From Balaenoptera acutorostrata (Eukaryota; Chordata; Mammalia; Artiodactyla; Balaenopteridae), in assembly GCF_949987535.1 (NCBI RefSeq), contig NC_080066.1:89733600-89797599 (forward strand): DNA of 64,000 nucleotides, read 5' to 3'. Shown here piece by piece: positions 45,215 to 57,300 of this stretch. Each line of letters opens with the position of its first letter. Within the stretch, counting starts at the first letter, position 1. The notes below the pieces were generated by a model. It worked only from the letters and a program-made list of their open reading frames with translations, did not search any database and was not told where the DNA came from. The translations under genes and the position numbers were made by a program.

Positions 45215-45600
45215 AGTCTAACAACTCTTTATTCACTCAATAAATATTGAATGAGTATCTATTAAGTGCCAAACAATGCTGGGAATGCATAAGTGAACCA
45301 AACAGATAAAACCCCTGCGTTTGTGAAGCATGTATCTTAATGGGAGGAGAAAAAAGTCGAGAAAATAAATGCCAGACATATACTACATCCAATGATGGTA
45401 AGGGCCACGGAGAAAGACAAAGCAAGAAAGGGGTGGAGAGTCCAAGGGTGGAGGGGTCAGGACATAATTTTAAATAAATTGGTTAGGAAGAGTCTCATTA
45501 AGAAGATGCCATTTAGAAGACTTGAAGAAGTGAGGAGGAAAACCACGTGGAAGGCATTTGGGAGAGCAGTGTGGGAACAGGAACAGCAAGTACAAAGGGA
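45215..45600 (-). repeat. L2 LINE 3' region
   Basis: Antisense L2 from its very 3' end: 'cactcaataaatattgaatg', 'ctattaagtgccaaacaatg', 'acccctgcgtttgtgaagca', 'agaagatgccatttagaaga', 'gtgggaacaggaacagcaag'. The 102-codon plus-strand frame here (45392-45700) is an antisense shadow of this repeat. Confidence 0.85.
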
Positions 45601-46008
45601 CATGGAGATCCCAAGAGACCTCAAGACCTCAGCATCTGAATCAGGGGTGTGGCTTCATAACACAGGCACCAACACCTATCCCAAAATATCAGATTGTTGA
45701 TAAGTGTGCTTTCAGTAATCCCACAACTTCATCAGCTGCCTTAGGCTTCCGGAGAGCAAGGCTGTGGTAAAGTTTGGTTTGTGTCTATCATTGGGAATTT
45801 TGTTAGGTGTACTTGTGTTCCTGTCTTTCCTTTTTCTCCAAGAAAGGACAATTTCTCCTATGAATCTGGAGAAGTACGATGAATTAAATCAGAATCTTCA
45901 GTCTGCTCAGAAACCACCAGTGTGAGCACAGGACCAGCTCAATTTCCAGAGTAGCAGCCATAAATCCTGCCATGAATAGTTCTGATGATTTTACACAACT
46001 TACTACCG
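45601..46008. other. Unique sequence
   Basis: No gene or repeat recognized. Confidence 0.4.
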
Positions 46009-46013
46009 GTTAG

Positions 46014-46524
46014 TGTATTCATTTTCTGTGGCTGCTATAACAAATTACCACGTACTCAGTGGCTTAAAACAACACAAATTTATTATCTTACAAGTCACAG
46101 GTCTGACATGGGACTCTCCAGGCTAAAATCAAGGTGTTGGTAGAGCTGTGCTCCTTTCTGTAGACTCTAGGTAGGATCTATTTCCTCTCCATTTCCCTCT
46201 TCCAGAGGTGCCCACAACCCTTCCTCTCTTCCTCCGTCTACACAGCTTAGCAAAGATGAGTTGAGTCATTCTCATTTCACATCACCCCCACCTTGCTTCT
46301 GAAGCCACAACTCCTTCTCTGATTCAGGCTCTCTTCTGTCTCCCTCTTTTACTTTTAAGGATCCTTGTGATTCCATTGGACCCACCCAGCAATCCAGGGT
46401 ATCCTCTAAGTCCTAACTTCATTACACCTGCAAAGTCCCTTTTGCCATGTAAAATAATGTATTTATAGATTCTGAGCACTAAGACATGGACATGTGTTTG
46501 GGGGCTGTTATTCTGCCTACCATG
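46014..46524 (-). repeat. Complete MaLR/ERVL-type LTR
   Basis: About 511-bp LTR in reverse orientation. The plus strand shows 'tgtattcattttctgtggct', 'gctataacaaattaccacgt', 'gtggcttaaaacaacacaaa', 'ctaaaatcaaggtgttggta', 'aggatccttgtgattccatt', 'ggacccacccagcaatccag' and 'attctgcctaccatg'. Flanks GTTAG (46009-46013) and GTTAT (46525-46529) are a likely 5-bp target duplication with one change. No internal retroviral genes, so a solo LTR. Confidence 0.82.
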
Positions 46525-46867
46525 GTTATGCTTTTCTCGTTTTAGTTTCTTTTTTTTTCATGTTTCAGGAGCTGATCAAATTTTATACGAAAAGTTTGTA
46601 TTAGTCACTGCAAAACTGGCAAGGGACAGAAAGGTCTCTAACATACAGCAGTTAGTTGAACAAAATTATTTTCTGGGATGATATTTCCTAAAAGGGCAGC
46701 ATGTGACTGTAGGATCTTAAAAGGAAAAAAAAAAAAAAAAGAATGAAGGAATTTAGGTAACCATTGCCTCCTTGGATATTTTAAAAATGTGTAAATTGGA
46801 GCAAATTAATTGACCACTGTGAATCTCAATTTCCTTAAAGTAGGCTTTCAGGGTTTTTATGAGAATT
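46525..46867. other. Unique sequence
   Basis: A-run at about 46724-46740 without recognizable element. A possible short MIR 3' piece ('ctcaatttccttaaagtagg') precedes the SINE. Confidence 0.4.
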
Positions 46868-46877
46868 AAACAGAATA

Positions 46878-47179
46878 GGGCTTCCCTGGTGGCGCAGTGG
46901 TTGAGAATCTGCCTGCCAATGCAGGGGACACGGGTTCGAGCCCTGGTCTGGGAAGATCCCACATGCCGCGGAGCAGCTGGGCCCGTGAGCCACAATTACT
47001 GAGCCTGCGCGTCTGGAGCCTGTGCTCTGCAACAAGAGAAGCCGTGATAGTGAGAGGCCCGTGCATCGCCATGAAGAGTGGCCCCCACTTGCCTCAACTG
47101 GAGAAAGCCCTCGCACAGAAACGAAGACCCAGCACAGCCATATATAAATAAATAAATAAAAATAAATAATTAAAAAAAA
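46878..47179 (+). mobile_element. CHR-type SINE, copy 6
   Basis: Full-length CHR SINE with B box GGTTCGAGCCC and a degenerate (AAAT)n tail. Target duplication AAACAGAATA at 46868-46877 and 47180-47189. Confidence 0.97.
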
Positions 47180-47189
47180 AAACAGAATA

Positions 47190-47560
47190 AACTATACACC
47201 ATATGAATTAACATGGCACTGGCTCAGATTGGCCACTTACCTTGTTATTGTTTTTCGTTCTTATCACCATCATCAACATTTTTTTTTTTTCACTTGCTTC
47301 CTAATTCCTCTAATCTACTCTCTGAATAAAAACCTAGATATTTGAAACTATTTTCTATGTAAACTAATCCCAGATATTGCATTTGACCTAAATAAATATT
47401 TCTGCTTTTCTCTCCTTCAGAGTCTGGGGGACTCTTGAACTCATTATTGCAAATTAAACCCACCCAAAGGCCAAATCAGTATGCTGTGGCATGAACCCTG
47501 AAGCTGTTTTTAAGAGAGCTGCCCGGTGGTCCTGCCCCTCTCTCTTCTTCCCTCTCACAG
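47190..47560. other. Unique sequence upstream of candidate exon
   Basis: From about 47455 the composition shifts to GC-rich. A 'ctgtttttaagagagctgcc' at 47503-47522 could serve as a weak TATA-like element for a start near 47535-47560; equally it may be unrelated. Confidence 0.35.
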
Positions 47561-47685
47561 CTGTTGCTGAGAGGGACAGTCACCTGGCGGAGCCCGGCAG
47601 CAGCAGCTGTCTGTGCAGAGAAACGCTGCAGCCCAGCAGCCACACTCCTGCCTCCTGCTAAAGGCAGCCAGCGAGCTCAGACCAG
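47561..47685 (+). other. Candidate exon (noncoding first exon or internal exon)
   Basis: A 125-bp GC-rich segment preceded by a pyrimidine tract ending CTCTCACAG (acceptor-like, 47552-47560) and followed by ACCAG|GTGAGC (strong donor-like, junction 47685/47686). One frame stays open throughout, and the other two hit stops, but no protein domain is recognizable and there is no ATG-led start. It could be an internal exon or the 3' part of a 5' UTR exon whose promoter lies just upstream. The surrounding 40 kb contains no other exon I can support, so the gene, if any, is unknown. Confidence 0.35.
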
Positions 47686-47689
47686 GTGA

Positions 47690-50200
47690 GCAGCGACACT
47701 CAAGACCAGACTGCCCCTGGGACAGCTGGACAGACGCCTGGTGACCTTCAGGGCCACCTGCCTCTTCAGAGAACTCCTAGGTGGAAGGAAAAGCAACAGC
47801 TACCTGTTGTCGCTTCTGCTCTATTTCTGATGAGTCTCAGGTTCATCTCTTAGGTTGGTGTGACCCCCCAGACGCCTCAACAGTAGATGTCTAGTATCTG
47901 CCATATTACATGGTTTAGGATGGCATGGGTCCTGGAGCCTCTCTGCTCCCTCTGGAGCAGACCCACATCTAGAGCCACGCTAGCACTCGGATTGATGGAA
48001 GTCTAGCTGTCACTGTTTATACCGATTTACCTCTCTCTGACCTTTGCTGGCTGGCATGAATCACAGAGCCATTAAATTTGTGTTCAATGCGTGCCACTCC
48101 CTTGGGAGTGGTTTGCCTACAGACAAGGCCAGAACCCTGTCTGATCTGGCTCCCAGTTCACTTCTCCTTCTATGGCAGCTCTCTCACCCACACTTGGAGT
48201 CCATGATGCTTCTCCTTAGAACCTTGAGATAAGCTTGCTGCATGGAGGGAGCATGTGAGTAGCTGTGTTGTTTTCAGAGTTTAATATTAAACATTCCTTT
48301 CTTGCAGATGAAAAGACTGGACGCAATAAAATGCGGTAGCTCTCTGCGGGTGGTTCAGAGCCATGGCAAAGATGGTCAGGGACAACACTGCATTGAACAT
48401 GCAGTGCTGTGCACTGGGCTTGGTGACATTCCACACAACAGCTGTGTTGGCCTAACTAGCCTTTGGGAACTGAACAGAAGGCAGATGGGTGACAGAAGGA
48501 AAAGTTGGTGAGCGATCATGGGAAAGGAAAGTAAACATATTCCTCAAACCTCTCTGAAAAATGAATCCACAATTACCATGTTCCCAAACACTCACCTATC
48601 ACTGATTAATAAAGTGAAACCTACAGGTACCAGAATGACAGCCTCAAAGGAAATCATCTCAAATGTCAAATCTGTCTGTTCTATTAAAAGACACCTAGCT
48701 ATACAAATAGAAAAATAAGGATTGAAGGACATAAGCGTGTATATGATTCACTGGCAGGGACCATGTTGAAGTCAGGTGTTTTGTTTTGTTTTGTTTTTTT
48801 CTTCTGGTCATCACTATGCCTCTCCATATCCACCACCCCCCACCCCTTTCCCAGCACTCAACACTGAATTACACATAACAGGCACTCAGTAAATGTTTTA
48901 ACCTGACAGAATTCTTTTACACCTACCTAAAACAGGCAAAACTCTCAATTTCCCTTTTTCATGATTTTTCAAGTGGACCAGGTTCACTTGGCACTGCAGA
49001 CAATACAAAAGCAATCAGCCAAGAATGAAATGCCCTAAAGACTGGAAAAGCAGACATTGAAAACACTTGCTGGAGAAAGTCCTCAGCAGGAGGAGCAGGC
49101 TAGCACTGCAAGCAAGCCACAGAAGGCACAGACCAGGCGGAATACATCTGCTCCCAGAGATCTGATGAGCCCATTGTTCCCCAAGTTCGCTCAGATTAAT
49201 GAGAATCTCCAAATTTTCTGAGGCTCCCTAACACCCCACTAATAGCCATATCAAGGATAAATTTATGCTGATCTGTTCATGTGTACGCCCCACAGTAATG
49301 ACAAGCTCCTGTATCCGATTGCTAAGGGTTTCTTCAATAGAGAACTAATGGAAATGTCTTTAATAATTCTCCACGCTAACTTTGTATTGTTTTCGGTGCT
49401 CACACATATGTGCCTGCAGTTGTTCATCAAGTATCTACAGAATCTTATTATGTTATAAGATAGCTTCTGGTAGACTGTAACTTCCAAGGGAGAAACAGCT
49501 TTTTGTAGGATGCAGGTTATTCAAGTGCATTTAAGAGACTCCATCGAGGGTGGTTTGTAATCAAGAATAACAACACAAATATTTTGATTGATGTTGGACT
49601 CGTTAATTATTTCCTTACAGTCTATATTTTGGAGTAGCTCCATATAAGCCGAATTTACTTGTTATTTTCATCTTCATTGAACTGAAAGCCCTCCTGCAGT
49701 TCTCACTGAAACAACTGTTGTTTATGGGCCATGCAGATAGGCTTTACTTTCCCTGCCAAAGGCAAATACCCCAAAGGAATCCAAAATTAGACTGAATGAA
49801 AATTTGGATGAGCACCATTTGTGCTTTAATTTGGGTAAAAACAGTCTTCGAAGGTTATGTGCTATGAGGGAGATTTGGCTTATTAAGTAGGCCTGAGGTT
49901 GAAGTTATTCCAAGCTGACTGGGTTTTGTCCCAAACTGGCTATTTTGTGTGGACCTACACTGGGAAATAAAACAATTCGTTTGAAAGAAACGGTGTGTCT
50001 GGTTTAGTCTCTCAAGACTGCATGATTCATTTATGTGCTAAGTGTCAGTATGGCTAGACTAGCCCACGGGTTCACCTGGTACCCACGCAGCAAGCAACGC
50101 CCTCAACATCTTCCACCCCAACTTTCCCTCTGTACTTTCCATGCAGAGCCCTCTGTCTCTTCTCCAGACTTCTTTGCTTCCTTGACTATTCCACTGGTCC
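47690..50200. other. Transposon-poor unique block
   Basis: About 2.5 kb with no recognizable transposon. The part 49540-49870 ('gatgttggactcgttaatta', 'gtagctccatataagccgaa', 'ccatttgtgctttaatttgg') has the look of a conserved noncoding element; this judgement is compositional. Open frames between 48044 and 48718 show no domain. Confidence 0.4.
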
Positions 50201-50204
50201 ACTA

Positions 50205-50375
50205 TGGCCTTGGGCAAGTCATAGTCTCGCTGATACTCAGTTTTAATGTTAAAACGGGAATAATTTATACCTCTCAAATTTAAGAATACCTTCACGGATA
50301 AATGAGTTAATATAGGTAAAGCAGCACAATGTCTGAAACACAGTAAATATTCAATTAATGCAAGTTAGTATTATT
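50205..50375 (+). repeat. MIR SINE, 3' half
   Basis: MIR 3' order: 'ccttgggcaagtcatagtct', 'ctcagttttaatgttaaaac', 'gggaataatttatacctctc', 'ataaatgagttaatataggt', 'cacagtaaatattcaatta'. Confidence 0.85.
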
Positions 50376-51079
50376 ATGACTAATATTAGAATCATCATTA
50401 TCATCATTCCTCTTCACCAACAGGCACAAAGTAAGGGGCAGGGTAATAGAAGGGTGATGGAGAACTTGGGCAGAGACCTGGGTCAGGAGAGTCTTTGCAG
50501 TGAGAAAAGGGATCTGGGGTTGAGGCCTAAAACATTATCATAAACCCAAACTCTCACCAATCCTTCAGCCTGCTGGAAGGTAGACACGAAAAGAGAGTTG
50601 ATAGAACATTATGCCGACATAATGGGCCATTTCACCACTGGGCAAATAAGAACAAAATGATTTCTACAAAAGGTTTGGGGTAAATGTTCCATCCAGTGGA
50701 TACAATTCAGTCATTAAGTCACACTGCTGAGAACTCTACATCCCACCTTATTCTATACCAAACAGCTGTTTCCTACAGGTAGCTCATGCTGCAAGCTGTC
50801 CTAAATGCGTTTGTTATTTTTTACTTCCCCTTTATTGATGTTTAGAGAATAAAGGTATGTGTGTCCAGTGAGAAAACAAAACATTTTGTCTGTATTAAGC
50901 TAAGCTTTGAAATTTCCAAGCCTAACTGCTCCAGGAAGGTATGATGGCAGTCACTGGTCTTCCCAGTGCAAGCTCCGCCCCTTACCCTGTGGGTCCTGGA
51001 CCAGTCTCCTGTGAACACTTCTCGTCACCTATTCCCATTACTTACTGATATTGTCTTACTCATTAACTGCACCTTTGAA
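50376..51079. other. Unique sequence
   Basis: No gene or repeat recognized. Confidence 0.4.
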
Positions 51080-52075
51080 AGTGTCACTTCACCTACAGGA
51101 AACCATTACACTTTAGAATAAAATCCAAAGTTCCTGCCACAGGCTATAAGAAATAGCATGTTCTGGCCCTTCTTTACATCTCTGAACTCATCTAGGACCC
51201 CTTTATCCCTTAGTCCAGTACCTCCACTGGTTTACCTTCTGTTCGTCCAGTATACCAACTGTTGGGCTGCACCCCACAGGCCTACAAGTCTTGTGCTTGC
51301 CCAGCTTCAAGACTGAAGAAGCTGGAGAACCTGGAGTCAGCAACAGAGACGTCAGTGGTTTAATGGATGGGGGAGCTTACATGTCTGAAGCAAGGTCCTG
51401 GAGCGACATTCACCGTGTGAAGCAGAGAGCAGGCAGGACGCGGCAGCAGTTTTCGCTCCCAGGGGGAAGGGGAGACTACCAGTTACAGGGGAATTGACAT
51501 CAGGTGGGCTCACAGTTACCAGGGAAATCAGTAGAAGGGTACGCCCCTCACCACCCCTCTGATAAGAACAATCACCAGCTGGGGCGTGGGGCAAGTACGT
51601 AGGAAGGTCAGTCACGTGCATAGGGTATAGGTGAAGCGGGCCCTGGTCAGGCAGGGGATGTACAAGGAACAAGAGAACAGCCATCTTGAGTGGCCTGACC
51701 ATACAACACCACTTTCCTACCTCATCTGTGTTTGCTTTCCTCTCTGTGTGCAACTGTCTTCCCCATTGCCCCCTCCTGGCTACCTGTACTCATCTCAAAT
51801 GTCACTTCCTCAGAAAGGCTTCCCTGATCACCCTGTATAAAGAGACCCTTAGCTAATACCTCTAGTAAAAACTCTCTACCTCATCAATTACCTTTAATGC
51901 TTTTATCACAGTAGGTACTCATTTTGTATATGTGTCTGTTTACTTGCTTAGTAATAAATGTAGTTCCCTGTGAGGAGGAACCTCTAAACCACTTATCCAC
52001 AGCATCTAGGCCAGTGCCTGGAACAGAGCAGACAAGATTAAGTATTTAACGAATGAATAAACAAACGCTTCCTTC
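51080..52075 (+). repeat. L2 LINE, split by a solo LTR
   Basis: Sense L2 in two pieces around 51260-51708. The 5' piece has 'gaataaaatccaaagttcct' and 'tgttctggcccttctttaca'. The 3' piece has 'ctcatctcaaatgtcacttc', 'ctcagaaaggcttccctgat', 'agttccctgtgaggaggaac', 'aggccagtgcctggaacaga' and the terminal 'gaatgaataaa'. Confidence 0.82.
51260..51708 (-). repeat. Solo LTR of an endogenous retrovirus
   Basis: 449-bp GC-rich insert with complementary ends: TGTTGGGC... on the left and ...ATACAACA on the right. On the minus strand it reads from TGTTGTATGG to GCCCAACA (TG...CA). A polyadenylation-like ATTAAA ('catccattaaaccactgacg' on minus) lies about 100 bp from its 3' end, as expected near an R/U5 boundary. 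It splits an L2. Flanking CCAAC and CCACT are only partly alike, so the target duplication is eroded. No gag/pol/env sequence is present. The retroviral class is not assigned; class I is a guess. Open frames on either strand here are chance frames. Confidence 0.78.
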
Positions 52076-52695
52076 AAGACTTTCCCATTTTATGCAAAAC
52101 AGCATGATATTTTATAATTATGCTCACTTTCTCTTTATAAACATTTTTTGGTGATAGGAATGGGATCACACAGAACAGAGTGGGAAGAAAGAAAATAGGT
52201 TGCATAAACAAGCCAGAAAATCACTAATTAGAGCTAAATCACCTGATGACAGTTGTTTAAAAGAGAGTCTCTGGAATCTCGTGCAAGAAACAAGACTGAG
52301 AACTAATAAATATATGTAGGTGAAATTCTGCTTCATAAAGCAGTTGAAAAATCATAAAAATGTTTTGTACTTTTAGGGCCTAAATATTTCCAAGACAAAC
52401 ACATATATATATTTTTCATACTAGCAAACTACAAATGATTTATAAACACATCTGTTATGTAACACAATGACCCAGATAATGTAAAATATGAGAACAACTG
52501 TCATTCCCCTTTTATACATTTGGAAATTAAAAAAAAAAATTCTCCCTAATAATTCAAGGACAAAAAACCAATCATGATGGTTTACAAAATATTTGCAACT
52601 AAATGACAATGAAAACACAAGATTTCAAGATTTGGTGAATGTATTAATTCTGTATTTAAGAGAAAAAAACTATAACTTCATATGCATGTATTAAA
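52076..52695. other. Unique AT-rich sequence
   Basis: No gene recognized. 'aatcactaattagagctaaa' near 52218 has homeobox-type ATTA cores. Confidence 0.4.
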
Positions 52696-52699
52696 ACAT

Positions 52700-52836
52700 T
52701 CAAAAATTAATGCAAACAAATTGTATAAAGAACAAAGAAAACCCAAAGAAACTAGAAGCCAAATAAAAATCAACACAGGAATTAATGCACTAGAAAACAA
52801 GGAAACAATAAAAGATCAACAAAACCAAAAATTGCT
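52700..52836 (+). repeat. L1 ORF2 fragment
   Basis: Sense L1 ORF2 linker sequence: 'acaaagaaaacccaaagaaa', 'aggaattaatgcactagaaa', 'caacaaaaccaaaaattgc'. Stops exactly where an inverted L1 3' end with poly-T begins. Confidence 0.75.
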
Positions 52837-53022
52837 TTTTTTTTTAACATCTTTACTGGAGTATAATTGCTTTACAATGCTGTGTTAGTTTCTGCTGCAT
52901 AACAAAGTGAATCAGCTATATGTATACATATATCCCCATATCCCCTTCCTCTTGCATCTCCCTCCCACCCGCCCTATCTTACCACTCTAGGTGGTCACAA
53001 AGCACCGAGCTGATCTCCCCAC
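52837..53022 (-). mobile_element. 5'-truncated L1 3' end, inverted
   Basis: Starts with a T run (52837-52846, the poly-A on minus), then 'acatctttactggagtataa', 'ttgctttacaatgctgtgtt', 'gtgaatcagctatatgtata', 'catatccccttcctcttgca', 'ggtggtcacaaagcaccgag', the antisense of the standard cetartiodactyl L1 3' UTR. No clear target duplication. Confidence 0.9.
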
Positions 53023-54342
53023 AAACACATTTTTTTAAATGTTATTTATTCCTTCTAAAAACACCTGATTCTACATTCTACTGTGCATCACTGATGATAA
53101 CCTATTCACTTAACGCTTGCAATGGTGATTCTGGCTGAGGTTTGTGTGCCCTTGAACAAGGGAAAATGCCTCCTTCCTGATGATTCATTTTGAAAAGTGG
53201 AAAGACATTCTCAAAATGGGCTTGAGAACTATTTTGGGGGGAGGGGAGGGCTGTGTTATAATTACAGTAATTTTATTTTCCTTTTTACAGACAAAAATGC
53301 AAAGATGATTTTTAGAATTCCATTTGCTTCTCTTCTTTTCCACCCAGCCACATGCTTATCAGTTACCCTTACTAAACAGTGAGCTTTAAAGGCATGCAGG
53401 TGTTAAAGCATATTCATATGGAAAATGTTCCTCAAACACGGTCCTAAATTACACTTGGTGACCAATTGTGTGAATATTTATGGTGGAGTTTAAAGAAAAG
53501 AAAGAGTATTTTTCCATTATAAGTTTCATATCTTGATAAAACACTCACCATGTTATATTCTGCCTTTCTAAAGGAATCCTCTGTTAAAACAGTATCTAGT
53601 TCTTTACTTTTACATTGTTATAAAATATGTTCAGGGACATAAATTGTCTTTCAGTTAACATTCCCTCTTGCTTTATTTTCTGTTTCACCGACACAGACTT
53701 CAATGAATGTATAAGTGTTGGCTGGTTATATGGACAGGCTTGGTTGCATACACAGCCATGGGTTTTGTGACTTTAATTTTCAGCATGCTACGCTAAAGTC
53801 ATATCTATTTTTCATAATGTCCTAAAGCAAATATTTATTGAAAAGGGGGCAATATGGGAGCGACTGCTATTTCTAAAGGCAGCCATACCTTGATGAAGTT
53901 AGGCTAATTGTTGTATATAAACAAATACGTACACACACTCATACACCACTTCTCCATCTCTCCAAAAACCATCATTAGATTGTTCTGGTCTGTAGCTGTT
54001 GTGACCTCCTACAATGGATAGCAAGTCTGCTACACATTATAAAAAAAAAAAAAAAAAAAACTAGGCAAGAAAAATAGGCAGGGGTGGGAAGGTACAGGAA
54101 TGGGTTGAATTTGAAATGCAAGTCCTTAATTAAAATAGAAACTTGATACATAGATTTCCACCTCTAACATATTAGCATATATACTTGATTAAATCAGCAA
54201 ACTGATACCTGGGCCCTTCCGTGTCAAGAGCCGTCTAGTGATACCAGCCCAAGAGAAAAACACAACCAAATTCCAGCTCTGCGAGCCAGCAGAAGGGCAA
54301 CAGGATAGTCATGGAGGCAATAAGGCAACATTGTGGATATAC

Positions 54343-54382
<40 letters not shown>

Positions 54383-57300
54383 TCTTCCAGGGGTGGAGCG
54401 AAAAATGAAACAGTTTTGTAACAGGTGTCTGAAAGGCTGAGAACAATCTCTTAGCAAATATCAGGAGAAACAACATCTTATGGCATTTGGTTTGTCCCCC
54501 AACTAAAATGGCTTTTAACTGTGGGGTCAAGTACATATCAAACCAACTTTTAACTCTGTGCTTACTTCTAGCATTTGACCTTTCACATTATAATTGTATG
54601 GTCCATAACAGGAATTCTGTACATGCTTTTGAATACAATCCCTAAGTTATTACTGAAAGATTTCCACCTCTCTGCCATAGCAGCTCTCCTCATTCGTGCA
54701 ACACAGGTTATTTCAATGGATAGGTCCTTCTTACTCTCCCAAAGGTCTACCAATAATTTTCTCAGGAGTTTAGGTCTGTAAATTCGTAGCAAAATTAGGC
54801 CTTGAAAAAGTTCAAACTGTTTGTGCCAACCCATATGCCAATTTAGAGAGAGGCAAAGCAGAGGAAGGAGCAAGTCTTCCTTCTTCAAACTGTGGAATTC
54901 TGGCTCCCCCTGAAGTTAGGAAAATAAGGTAAATAATTTATATTTATCTAGCCTGTGATTTTTAAAAAAATGATTTCTCATACATGATCTCACTTGATAC
55001 TCTTACACATGCAAAAATATAACAAAGAATTTTTAAGAACCTCCTTATAAAATAAATAAGTAAATTTATCTGCCTTTCTTGTACAGTTGGCACAACTTCT
55101 GCAGAGAATACAGGACTTTCAGCCAGTGCCTGAGTGACAGCTGCTCCAAGCCCAATGTCCCCTCTTTCCAGCCCTGCTGCCTTTCTGCTTCTCTCGGCTC
55201 CATTAACAGCCTAGGGCTAGGCTAAGGCTAAAAGTGTCTTAATGATTCCTTTCAAAACAGAGGCAACAAAGAAAACGGAAATATTGCCCAAGAGAATTAA
55301 ATGTTTCAAATTTTGTTCCACTCTGGGCAGAGACTGAGACACACACGTTCTCAAATATTGAGCTTGCTGCTTCCCATCTCTGTCTTTGTCAATTGTTGGC
55401 AATAGCTGAGAAGAAAAGAATATAAATTTAAGCAATACACACATTCCACCTTATACCTAGGCTTTCAGTTAGAAGAAGGGAAAAAAACAGTCTCTGCAAA
55501 GTACAGAGGTAGAATCCCACAGGAAGAGACCCAGAGGCATTTTGCCAAAATAGTACATTGGATTGTTTTGTTTTGTGGCTTTTTTTTTTCCTGTGCAAGA
55601 CAGAACCATCTCTTTATTTACAACAAGAGATGTTCTCTTCCTACCTCAAGAAGAAAATGAGAAACAACATAGCAACTCTTTTTGTAACATTTTTAATTTT
55701 ACTTTTTAGTTTTGAGAAAGATTTAAATGGAATTAGCACTGTCACAAAGCAGGGGGAGGGAGAGAAATTCCCACAGTTTTTTCCCCCTCAAAACTATAAG
55801 GTTCTTAACTTCTCCAGTACTACAGGGCTCTCAATAGCACTTTAGAACACAGTTCCAACATTTCTTTTCAGGCAGTTCTTAAGAATGTTGGAATGTGAAC
55901 AACAACAAAAAAATGTTGCTTCAACTGCCGTCCTCACTCTACATTTGTCCCCCAAGCACTGCTGACGTTGCAGAATAAATACAACTTGAAAAAAAATTTT
56001 TTTGGACTGACAAAGTACACATTATGCAAGACTTAACTGAATACACTTCTTTACATAAGAGAGAAACATCACAATGGTCACAGGGCAAAATCCAATGAAT
56101 TGAATAACACTGGGTATTTTAATTACAGAAAATTGGGCATTCTTACCATAATTGTTTATAATAACCATATCCATGTGCTGCATTGAACCAGTTCTGACTT
56201 TGGACTTAAGCAAACTAGGCTCAGACACACGGACTGATTTCCAATTCCCTATTGCCACTGTAGACTAAACAACAATTGGTCATTAATAAAACATCAAGGT
56301 AAGATATAAATATACAAAGCGCCCCCTCTCAAAGGTATCATGGCAAAGGCCCTACACATATAAAACTGCTTAGTGCATCTCTTTTGGAAAGATACAGAGT
56401 GCAACCAGCTGTGCCTGTCTTGGACCCAGAAGTCCAGATTTTATTAATCCAGAGCTCAGGCCACTAAATCACCTCTTATCGAGGGGGAAGAGCGGTGAAC
56501 TTAGGCCATTCTGACCAAAAGGGCAAAAATGCACCATTGTAAGGGCAGACAGCCCAGTAAGGAATTGCCAGGACATATAAGAAATAAGACAGAAAATTCA
56601 GCTAAGATTTATAACTAGTGAAAGAGAGTGAAAAGCTACACTGGAGCAGGTTGCTTCCAGGGTAGAAAGAGGGTGCTCGGAGCCCAGTGTGAGGAAGAAC
56701 AGTGCTAAAGGAGGCTGGTTGGTTGAGAAGGAGGAGGACCCGGTGGGCCAGGAGACACCTGCTCCACCTCTGTTACTGGCATGCTCATACTGCTTTGATG
56801 CTGCGGCCAGGCGAAAAAAAAAAATCAACCACCAGGCTCCCAAACTAGACTTTTTTTTCCAAGAATTGAGTTATTCTCCTCTAAGATTGGATTCAGTAAT
56901 CTCAGAAAGAGATGCAAGAAAATCAATTTCCTGATAAAAAAAAAAAAATCTCATCAAGAGCGCTCTTGGGAGACAGACTTCCAGGCCAGGCAAATGAGTT
57001 CCAGTGCAAAGGAAACAAAGATGGCCAAGCAACATGAAATGAATAGCAAATATTTAAATTGGTATACTCATGCACTCAGGAAATGGGGTTTCAATGAAAA
57101 AGCTATCAAAACTAATGATAAATATTTTTTCCATCTAAGGCTGGAAGGCTTTGTTGCTCGCCCTGTACACAGGACCCAGACCCTGGTTTAACACACCAGT
57201 TTCACAGAGCTGCAAAATACACGCTGTGGCTGACGACTTAGAGGGTACGTGGCTGATGTGGACCCTTATTGTGTTTGTTTGTCTGTGTGCATGGAAATAT

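Noticed and set aside
45392..45700. 102-codon lysine/arginine-rich open frame
   Set aside because: Antisense of an L2 3' region, whose purine-rich strand commonly gives basic pseudo-peptides.
52700..53022. Twin-priming (inverted) L1 insertion
   Set aside because: In twin priming the inverted 5' piece lies upstream of the poly-A-bearing 3' piece. Here the order is reversed and no shared target duplication was found, so two separate L1 pieces are more likely.
54041..54060. Poly-A tract as the tail of a processed pseudogene
   Set aside because: No transcript-like body and no target duplication could be found upstream or downstream.
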